Positions 35,275 through 40,935 of a stretch of 40,935 bases of DNA are shown here, piece after piece. How positions within the stretch are numbered: the first letter of the stretch is position 1; each line of letters starts with the position of its first letter. The notes under the pieces were generated by a model. That model did no database searches, was not told the origin of the DNA, and saw only the letters and a program-made list of their open reading frames with translations. The stretch spans positions 1 to 40,935 of the forward strand of contig LJUQ01000019.1 of NCBI GenBank assembly GCA_001304505.1, given 5' to 3'. Made by a program: the position numbers and the translations under genes. The stretch comes from Bacteroides sp. SM23_62_1. GTDB taxonomy: Bacteria; Bacteroidota; Bacteroidia; Bacteroidales; SM23-62.

Positions 35275-36114
35275 CTAATAGACTTCCGGCACAAATGTCT
35301 GCTCTGTAATTGGCGGTCTGATATACCCCTCCTTGATGATCGGAGGGAGTTTAATCTTTTTGTATTTAATTTCCTTGTAGGGTATCATGGATAGCAGATG
35401 ATGGATACAGTTCAGTCTGGCTCTTTGTTTGTCATCGGCAATAACAACATACCAGGGAGAGATCTTGGTATCAGTATATGCAAACATTTCGTCCTTTGCT
35501 TTGGAATATTCAACCCATTTGCTACGGGATTCAATATCCATCGGGCTGAATTTCCAGTGTGTTTTGGGATCGCTTAACCGGGCTTTAAAACGTTTTTCCT
35601 GCTCCTCATCGCTCACCGAGAACCAGTATTTGATAAGGATGATACCGGAGTGGATAAGCATCTCTTCAAACCGTGGACAGGAACGCAGGAACTCCCTGTA
35701 CTCATCATCCGTACAAAATCCCATAACACGTTCCACTCCGGCACGGTTATACCAGCTTCGGTCAAACAGGACCAATTCCCCGGCAGCAGGCAGATGAGCA
35801 ACATAGCGCTGAAAATACCATTGTGTTTTTTCTTTTTCAGTAGGAATGCCTAAGGCAACTACCCTGCACACCCTGGGATTGAGCCTTTGCTGGATGCGCT
35901 TAATAACTCCTCCCTTGCCTGCAGCATCACGCCCCTCAAATAACACCACTACCTTCAGTCCTTTGGCCTTAATCCACTCATGGAGCTTGACAAGCTCAAT
36001 TTGAAGGTTTACTAACTCTTTTTCATAAAACTTCTTGTCAATTTTCTCTTTCTTTTTTGGAAGATCATCATGCTTTGCGGATGATTTTGAATTTTTATTT
36101 TTTTTGTGAGCCAT
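35275..36114 (-). CDS. ppk2: Polyphosphate kinase 2 family protein
   Basis: This 279-residue cytoplasmic protein has a lysine-rich N-terminal tail (MAHKKNKNSKSSAKHDD). The PPK2 core has Walker A VLFEGRDAAGKGGVIKRI (Gly/Lys at 60-69), the lid and base segments PTEKEKTQWYFQRYVAHLP, and Walker B ELVLFDRSWYNRAGVERVMG. DPKTHWKFSPMD and SPWYVVIADDKQRARLN follow, as in class I PPK2. The enzyme transfers phosphate between polyphosphate and nucleoside diphosphates. Length and motifs are complete. It has no obvious link to its neighbours, and the next gene upstream on the same strand starts more than 300 bp away. Class assignment (ADP versus GDP) is not certain. Confidence 0.93.
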   Translation of the reverse strand: MAHKKNKNSKSSAKHDDLPKKKEKIDKKFYEKELVNLQIELVKLHEWIKAKGLKVVVLFEGRDAAGKGGVIKRIQQRLNPRVCRVVALGIPTEKEKTQWYFQRYVAHLPAAGELVLFDRSWYNRAGVERVMGFCTDDEYREFLRSCPRFEEMLIHSGIILIKYWFSVSDEEQEKRFKARLSDPKTHWKFSPMDIESRSKWVEYSKAKDEMFAYTDTKISPWYVVIADDKQRARLNCIHHLLSMIPYKEIKYKKIKLPPIIKEGYIRPPITEQTFVPEVY

Positions 36115-36430
36115 GGTTGAAAATTTAACTCCCGGAATATTTTTCTTTCCGCAAGAAATAACAAAATCTCCAATATTGCCTCTTTTTTTTTATCCAGGGA
36201 AATATTTATATAGGTAAATTTAAAAGAACTAAATGAAAAAAACCAAAAAGGATTTTAATAATCCTGAGAAATTCTCATTGTGAGAAATTGGGCTTATTTT
36301 ATCACCCATGAGCTATCAGCCTGCCGGGTGGCATTCCTGCCTGCTGGCAGGCGGTATAACATTCACACTTTTAAACTTTCACACCTTCCAACTTACCCAG
36401 CCTCAGCCTTCCTCCCTCAACATGCTTATT
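36115..36430. other. Spacer with CCTGCC palindromes
   Basis: No gene in 316 bases. The word CCTGCCTGCTGGCAGGCGG (36336-36354), preceded by CCTGCCGGGTGG (36320-36331), matches the CCTGCCGGCAGGCAGG palindrome at 8250-8265 and the variants at about 19093-19115. The rest is AT-rich, with a pyrimidine-rich stretch at about 36365-36420. Confidence 0.45.
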
Positions 36431-37549
36431 TTACTTTACCAGTTGTTTGACCTTTTCCAGTGAAATTGCTTCAGCGGTATGTCCCCTGTAGCCTGTTATT
36501 GTGGTTGCCATAAACAAAGAATTATAAATAGCTTCCTGTGTTGCTTCCTCGACGGCTTTGAAGAAAATAGTCATACCATCATTGGAGACAAGTGGTGGAT
36601 TTTCAATTGTTTGTCGTTCGGTATAATATGGGATCTGGTATCCAGTGCTGAAGGCAATAGCATAATCGCCGGATCCGTTGGACATGACAGTTGTGGTTTT
36701 CCCCATCCCGATAAACGCACGTTTTCCGAGCCTTTCCAGGTTTCTTTCCGACAGGGGAGCATCGGTGGCTATAACAATCATACAGGATCCTGCTTCATCC
36801 TCATTATTTAAACTGCTTTGAAGATTTTCCCTGGAAAATGGCAGGCCATTGATAATAAGATCCCTCCCGAAGTTTGATTGAACCAGGACGCCTACTGTAT
36901 ATTGCCGGCCATCAATAACCGGAAGGAGTCGGGATGCTGTTCCTATACCACCCTTGAATCCAAGAGCTGTTGTCCCTGTCCCGGCTCCAACGCTCCCCTC
37001 TTGGACCATTCCGGCCTCTGCTGCTTTTATAGCAGTAAAAACATCATCCTCAGTTACATGTAAACCCCTGATATCATTCAGATAACCATCATTGGTTTCA
37101 CCCACAATACCATTTACGGAACGGATATTCTCATTTCCTTTCTGGCTGAGTGTATATCTGATCAGGGCATTCACTGCTATCGGTACACTTAGCGTGTTGG
37201 TAAGAATAATGGGAGTTTCGATATTACCAAGCTCTCTCACCTGCGTATATCCTGCCAGCTTCCCGAAACCGTTGAAGACATATATTGCAGCAGGTACTTT
37301 TTCCATAAAAATATTACCGGGATGGGGCAGGATGGCCGTTACGCCTGTTCTGATTGAATCTCCTGAAACAAGGGTTTGATGACCTACCATAACACCGGGA
37401 ACATCGGTGATGGCATTCAGGTTGCCGGTTTTCATCATGCCCACCAGTATTCCAATATCTCTTGCCCTGGCCCGGTCTGGAAGATCCTGCGATACACTAT
37501 TATGATAAAACATAATCAAAGAAAGGCAGTAAATAATTACTTTTTTCAT
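36431..37549 (-). CDS. P1/DmpA-family peptidase (S58), exported
   Basis: This 372-residue protein has signal peptide MKKVIIYCLSLIMFYHNSVSQ. DmpA-type Ntn-hydrolase motifs: GNLNAITDVPGVMVGHQTL, GVTAILPH, LTNTLSVPIAVNAL, SVGAGTGTTALGFKGGIGTASR, and the autocleavage site AGSCMIVIATDAPLS, where Ser255 after Gly254 is the predicted nucleophile. Family members are aminopeptidases or beta-aminopeptidases, and known ones process small D- or beta-peptides. The length fits the precursor. The start is an ATG with no obvious Shine-Dalgarno sequence. It is divergent from the DJ-1-like gene across a spacer holding a fragment of the 153-bp element. Peptide substrates are unknown. Confidence 0.88.
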   Translation of the reverse strand: MKKVIIYCLSLIMFYHNSVSQDLPDRARARDIGILVGMMKTGNLNAITDVPGVMVGHQTLVSGDSIRTGVTAILPHPGNIFMEKVPAAIYVFNGFGKLAGYTQVRELGNIETPIILTNTLSVPIAVNALIRYTLSQKGNENIRSVNGIVGETNDGYLNDIRGLHVTEDDVFTAIKAAEAGMVQEGSVGAGTGTTALGFKGGIGTASRLLPVIDGRQYTVGVLVQSNFGRDLIINGLPFSRENLQSSLNNEDEAGSCMIVIATDAPLSERNLERLGKRAFIGMGKTTTVMSNGSGDYAIAFSTGYQIPYYTERQTIENPPLVSNDGMTIFFKAVEEATQEAIYNSLFMATTITGYRGHTAEAISLEKVKQLVK

Positions 37550-37575
37550 ATTGACTTATTTTGTATTAATTATTC

Positions 37576-37602
37576 AGGCTTCACGCAAAGATCGCAAAGT
37601 AT
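37576..37602. repeat. Fragment of the 153-bp element
   Basis: AGGCTTCACGCAAAGATCGC, followed by AAAGTAT, matches the left-arm words AGGCTTCACGCAGAG and ATCGCAAAGTAT of copy A. The remainder of the element is missing. It lies 27 bp upstream of the P1 peptidase start. Confidence 0.5.
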
Positions 37603-37782
37603 GTGTAAAGTACATAAATTATAGATAATGGATTGAATACTTCAAGATGATCTCTTCATAATCAATGTGCTCTGCCTGCATTAAGGAATATGCGAACACC
37701 TTACCTCCATGATTGGATTTTAATAGAAAACCGGCTATATTAGTCTGCGTATTGGAGTAGTTAACCTTAAAGCAGAAGTTAA

Positions 37783-38433
37783 ATGTTGTCTTTATTCCTT
37801 ACTGTTTTTTTCCTAATTCCTGATGTTTCAGGTGAAGAGTTTTTTTATTTCATTCAACAGACGAATGATACAAATAAGGTTCAGGTTCTTTTATTAATAG
37901 ATGATAACTACGGCGCAAACTTCAATGTTGATGATGAATCAATGAATATTGCAGAACTCTTTGAAAGTTTTGGCTGGGTTTGCAATATTATATCAGTAAA
38001 AGACTCTGTTCAACCTTGTGAGGGGGCAGCCCAAAATTTTAACTGCAAACCAGTTGCGACAGATTATCTGATCTCTGACGTTCAAGATCTTTCACAATAT
38101 AAGGCCCTGGTTATTCTCCCCGGCGAATCCTATCCAAACCTGATGGTTAGTCAGGCTGCTATGGAGCTGATCAGGAATGCTGTGAAGAGGGATATGGTCA
38201 TTGCCGCATGGTGCCGGGGCGTGAGTCTGCTGGCCGCTGCTGATGTGATCAGAGGTGTCAGTGTTACAGGTCATCGGGACTATACAGGAGAATACCACAA
38301 AGCAGGTGCTGAATATATTAGTGGTGATCCCCCTCCTGTTGTGGATGGTAATATTATTACAACGGTAAGAAGCAGGTATTACAGGACACAAATGTGTGAG
38401 GAGATTTATAAGGCAGTTAGGAAGAATTTATAA
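37783..38433 (+). CDS. DJ-1/PfpI-like class I glutamine-amidotransferase-fold protein
   Basis: This 216-residue protein has a short hydrophobic N-terminus that could be a signal peptide (MLSLFLTVFFLIPDVSG). The flavodoxin-like fold begins at VQVLLLIDDNYGANFNVDDESMNIAELFE. VILPGESYPNL places a conserved Glu (115). The nucleophile elbow is IAAWCRGVSLLAAADV with Cys144, as in DJ-1/PfpI (AxCxG). GHRDYTGEYHKAG follows, where a His may complete the site. Function may be chaperone, protease-like or glyoxalase, and is not decided. It converges with galactokinase, with only 19 bp between the stop codons. Confidence 0.85.
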   Translation: MLSLFLTVFFLIPDVSGEEFFYFIQQTNDTNKVQVLLLIDDNYGANFNVDDESMNIAELFESFGWVCNIISVKDSVQPCEGAAQNFNCKPVATDYLISDVQDLSQYKALVILPGESYPNLMVSQAAMELIRNAVKRDMVIAAWCRGVSLLAAADVIRGVSVTGHRDYTGEYHKAGAEYISGDPPPVVDGNIITTVRSRYYRTQMCEEIYKAVRKNL

Positions 38434-38452
38434 CCAGTAACCCGGGTTAGAC

Positions 38453-39619
38453 CTATTCCAATCTCCTTGCTCCGTCGCCGATTTCAGCTATATAGAAATC
38501 AGGTTTTAGTCCAATTTTATTTTTATAAGCCATCCCGACTGAACTGGTAAAATGATTCAAAGAGTTATTATGAACGAGGCTAACGGTACAGCCACCAAAA
38601 CCGGCACCTGTCATTCTTGAACCCAGCACACCATCAACCTTTCTTGCTTCCTCAACAAGTGTGTCAAGTTCAATCCCGGTCACTTCATAATCATCTCTTA
38701 ATGAGTTGTGTGATTCATTCATTAATTGACCAAACCTGGTGAGGTCGTCTGATTGAAGAGCCGCTATCGCATCCAGCACACGCTGATTCTCAGAGATTAC
38801 ATGCCTTGCACGTTTGAGGATAATACCATCATTGATCAGATGCTGAATTTCTTGAAACCGTTGCAGACTTAATTCCCCCAGGAAGCTAATTTTGCCAGCC
38901 TGGGAAAGCATCTTTACCGCAGATTCACATTGAGAACGACGTTCATTGTATTTAGAACTTGCTAATCCCCTTCTTTTATTTGTATTGGAAATGATGATCT
39001 TGTAATCACCCGGATTAAGAGGAATGGTCTGATAGTCAAGTGTATGGCAATTTATAAAAATAGCATGATCCTTCTTCCCCATAGCGGACGCAAACTGGTC
39101 CATTATACCACAATTCACTCCAACAAATTCATTTTCAGCTTTCTGTGATAATTTTATCAGGTCCATCAATTCAAGGTTAAATCCCAGAAGTTCATTGAGG
39201 GCAAAAGCAGTAACCATTTCTATACTTGCAGAAGATGATAATCCGGCACTATTGGGGACTGTCCCGGAAAACATCATATCCATCCCGCTCAGAGTGAATC
39301 CACGTTTGATAAACTGATCCATAACTCCCATCGGGTAATTGATCCAATGTTTACCCTGCGGTTCCATACGATTTGTGGAAACCGAACCTTCGAATCTGAA
39401 ATTTGTTGTTGCCAAACGGATCTGCTCTGTCCTGTTCAGCCGGACAACGAGGTAGGTTCCGAAATTCAGGGCACATGGAAAAACAAAACCGCCATTATAA
39501 TCAGTATGCTCGCCTATCAAATTTACACGTCCCGGAGCAAAATATATCTGCATCTTTTTTGTATGATTCCCATATTTTTCTATGAATTCCCTTTTGACAA
39601 ATAAAATATCACTTTCCAT
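38453..39619 (-). CDS. galK: Galactokinase
   Basis: The start is the ATG at 39619 (MESDILFVKREF), giving 388 residues; an in-frame upstream TTG (39643) overlaps the -7 box and is unlikely. The galactokinase signature GRVNLIGEHTDY lies at 30-41. The GHMP ATP-binding loop GTVPNSAGLSSSAS is at 119-132, GIMDQFASAMG places catalytic-base Asp174, and RMTGAGFGGCTVSLV is the C-terminal GHMP motif. It phosphorylates galactose to galactose 1-phosphate in the Leloir pathway, together with galM. It converges with the DJ-1-like gene with a 19-bp gap. No galT or transporter is adjacent. Confidence 0.95.
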   Translation of the reverse strand: MESDILFVKREFIEKYGNHTKKMQIYFAPGRVNLIGEHTDYNGGFVFPCALNFGTYLVVRLNRTEQIRLATTNFRFEGSVSTNRMEPQGKHWINYPMGVMDQFIKRGFTLSGMDMMFSGTVPNSAGLSSSASIEMVTAFALNELLGFNLELMDLIKLSQKAENEFVGVNCGIMDQFASAMGKKDHAIFINCHTLDYQTIPLNPGDYKIIISNTNKRRGLASSKYNERRSQCESAVKMLSQAGKISFLGELSLQRFQEIQHLINDGIILKRARHVISENQRVLDAIAALQSDDLTRFGQLMNESHNSLRDDYEVTGIELDTLVEEARKVDGVLGSRMTGAGFGGCTVSLVHNNSLNHFTSSVGMAYKNKIGLKPDFYIAEIGDGARRLE

Positions 39620-39640
39620 TGAACCATATATTAAAGAATT

Positions 39641-39648
39641 CAAAAGTA
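39641..39648 (-). promoter_or_regulatory. Probable -7 box of galK
   Basis: On the minus strand TACTTTTG (within ATTACTTTTG) fits TAnnTTTG and lies 21 bases before the galK ATG. It is the same decamer as upstream of galM (23701-23710). No clear -33 TTTG was found. Confidence 0.45.
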
Positions 39649-39671
39649 ATCAATTCTTAGCTGAATCATTA

Positions 39672-39700
39672 ATGTGTCCTCCTGATTTTGGTTGATACTT
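39672..39700. repeat. 29-bp repeat, copy 2 (possible insertion-sequence end)
   Basis: The word beginning ATGTGTCCTCCTGATTTTGG is 28/29 identical to 8189-8217 and in the same orientation. It lies in the leader region upstream of galK, with an AT-rich tail (TTTAATTAATTAAC). Confidence 0.55.
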
Positions 39701-39862
39701 TAATTAATTAACATCCTAATTCAATCCTAACAATTCTTCACCTTTTTCGCTCCCTCGTGCCTTTACTCCTTTTCTCTTTCGCTCAATTCCTCCATTTCTG
39801 TTCCATAAATGCGCTGGTCTGGGATCAAATGGTCTGGTTTAAAACCTCAGGTAACTGAATGT

Positions 39863-40015
39863 GGGGCTGTGTCACAACTTCAATTTAAGGCTTCACGCAG
39901 AGCACGCAAAGTCTTCGCAAAGACTGCAAAGTGTTGGTTAACAGGCACGTATTCTTTGCGTACTTCATACTTTCTTGGCGATCATTGCGTGAAATATTAA
40001 TTGTGACACAGCCCC
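39863..40015. repeat. 153-bp terminal-inverted-repeat element, copy B
   Basis: It begins GGGGCTGTGTCACAACTT and ends TTGTGACACAGCCCC. It has the same length as copy A and the same internal order of words (CGCAAAG on the left, CTTTGCG on the right), with about 21 mismatches by eye and no indels. Unlike copy A it lies between divergent genes (galK and the S9 peptidase). The rest of the 504-bp spacer holds the 29-bp repeat and a CCATGCTCCATGCTCC tract near 40051-40080. Confidence 0.85.
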
Positions 40016-40096
40016 TTTACTCCTTTACATTCATCACAGATACTGGCGTTACCCCATGCTCCATGCTCCATACTCCATGCTTCCAAAGAAAAAAAT

Positions 40097-40104
40097 TATC
40101 TTTG
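40097..40104 (+). promoter_or_regulatory. Possible -7 box of the S9 peptidase gene
   Basis: TATCTTTG fits TAnnTTTG and lies 19 bases before the ATG at 40124. The same octamer is upstream of the Ntn hydrolase gene. There is no clear -33 box. Confidence 0.4.
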
Positions 40105-40123
40105 AAGGTTAATTTAAATTATA

Positions 40124-40935
40124 ATGAAAAGAACTCGCATTTTTACATTCTTATTATTTGCCGGAAATATCTCTTTCTGCAATTTTAGCCTGTTCGCTCA
40201 GAATGAGAAGATACCACTTAACCATTCAATATATGAAGGTTGGAAAACACTTTCAAATGCAAAAATATCTAACAACGGCCAATGGGTGGCATATGAAATT
40301 AATCCGCAGCAGGGCGATGGATATCTTTACCTGGTTGATCTGAATGGGAGTAAAACAGATTCTGTCCCACGGGGTTATAATCCTGTCTTTTCAAACCAGT
40401 CAGATTTTCTTGTTTTTAAGATTAAACCCCAGTATGCAACTGTCCGACAGGCAAAAAAAGATAAAAAGAAGAAAAGTGAGATGCCGAAAGATACACTGGC
40501 TATCTGGTTGCTGGACGGCAGTGATCCCTTAAAAATTGCTGATGTTGAATCATTCAAAGTACCCGAAGATGGGGAGGGGTGGTTTATCTTTCAGCATTAT
40601 GAAAAGAAGGATACTGCAAAATCCGATACCGTTGTTTCTGATTCATCCCATGTACAGAAATCGAAAGAAAAATCCAGGGGAAATCAAATTGTTATAATGG
40701 ATCCTGTTCAAAACAAAATGCATCTTTATGATCATGTTGTATCCTATGATGTTTCAAAGAAGGGAAATACTTTTGGTTTTATTCAGGAAAGTAGTGATAC
40801 AATTCCGGTATGCAAAGTTTCCTTTTTTGATACTGAAAAAGAAAAACTTCTTGGAATTTTTGAAGCACCAGGTAAAATTGCCCGGATTGGAATAGATGAA
40901 CCGGGAACCAGGATGACTTTTTTATATCATCATGA
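40124..40935 (+). CDS. S9-family (prolyl oligopeptidase-like) peptidase, 3' end missing
   Basis: The frame is open from the ATG at 40124 to the window edge (270 codons). It begins with a signal peptide (MKRTRIFTFLLFAGN, then NFSLFAQ). The mature part starts with HSIYEGWKTLSNAKISNNGQ and WVAYEINPQQGDGYLYLVDL, typical of the beta-propeller of Bacteroidota S9 peptidases. ARG-like propeller strands, a lysine-rich VRQAKKDKKKKSEMPKDT loop and KIADVESFKVPEDG follow. The catalytic alpha/beta-hydrolase domain lies beyond the window. The fragment alone shows no active site, so activity is inferred from the family. Confidence 0.8.
   Translation, partial: MKRTRIFTFLLFAGNISFCNFSLFAQNEKIPLNHSIYEGWKTLSNAKISNNGQWVAYEINPQQGDGYLYLVDLNGSKTDSVPRGYNPVFSNQSDFLVFKIKPQYATVRQAKKDKKKKSEMPKDTLAIWLLDGSDPLKIADVESFKVPEDGEGWFIFQHYEKKDTAKSDTVVSDSSHVQKSKEKSRGNQIVIMDPVQNKMHLYDHVVSYDVSKKGNTFGFIQESSDTIPVCKVSFFDTEKEKLLGIFEAPGKIARIGIDEPGTRMTFLYHH

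Noticed and set aside
1-40935. tRNA, rRNA, riboswitch or phage attachment site
   Set aside because: No cloverleaf, rRNA core motif, known riboswitch core or integrase-linked att repeat was recognised by eye; a covariance-model search would be needed to exclude small RNAs.

Overview
The window looks like a chromosomal segment of a polysaccharide-degrading member of the Bacteroidota, probably an environmental or marine Bacteroidales/Marinilabiliales relative. Support for this: about 40% GC by impression; many lipoproteins with a Bacteroidota-style lipobox; a type IX secretion (T9SS) C-terminal sorting domain on a peptidase; TAnnTTTG-type -7 promoter motifs; two sulfatases, a heparinase II/III-type lyase, and GH88, GH130 and GH3 enzymes. 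No rRNA, tRNA, CRISPR array, transposase or SusC/SusD pair was seen.

Layout. 1-3.6 kb: the 3' part of a rhamnulokinase gene, a Gfo/Idh/MocA oxidoreductase and an aldo/keto reductase. 3.9-18.9 kb: a glycan-breakdown region. It holds a GH88 unsaturated uronyl hydrolase (+ strand), followed by a long run of minus-strand genes: lipoprotein, heparinase II/III-type lyase, a broken Tat-type Gfo/Idh/MocA gene, nucleoside hydrolase, two S1 sulfatases, an ABM-like small protein, a GH130 phosphorylase and a sodium:solute symporter. 19.2-23.4 kb: an ABCG-like ABC transporter with its upstream lipoprotein gene. 23.7-31.0 kb (+): galactose mutarotase, a Tat-exported glycosylasparaginase-type Ntn hydrolase, a 935-residue barrel protein fused to a formylglycine-generating-enzyme-like domain that lacks the catalytic cysteines, and an M1 peptidase with a T9SS tail. 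31.2-40.9 kb: GH3 with a PA14 insert, a ThuA-like lipoprotein, PPK2, a P1/DmpA peptidase, a DJ-1/PfpI-like protein, galactokinase, and the start of an S9 peptidase that runs off the right edge.

How the genes could work together: the lyase would leave unsaturated uronic acid ends for GH88, and the sulfatases would desulfate the oligosaccharides. Together these point to a sulfated, uronic-acid-containing glycan (glycosaminoglycan-like, or ulvan-like given the rhamnulokinase and the xylosidase-type GH3). Galactose is handled by galM and galK, and a mannosyl-glucose type disaccharide by GH130 with the symporter beside it. The substrate assignment is inference.

The most unusual non-coding content is in the intergenic spaces. 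Several families of palindromic or tandem short repeats fill most gaps, including two 153-bp copies (plus a diverged third copy and a fragment) of an ORF-less element with GGGGCTGTGTCACAA terminal inverted repeats. Its internal words resemble those of a second, CACAGAG-type hairpin family.
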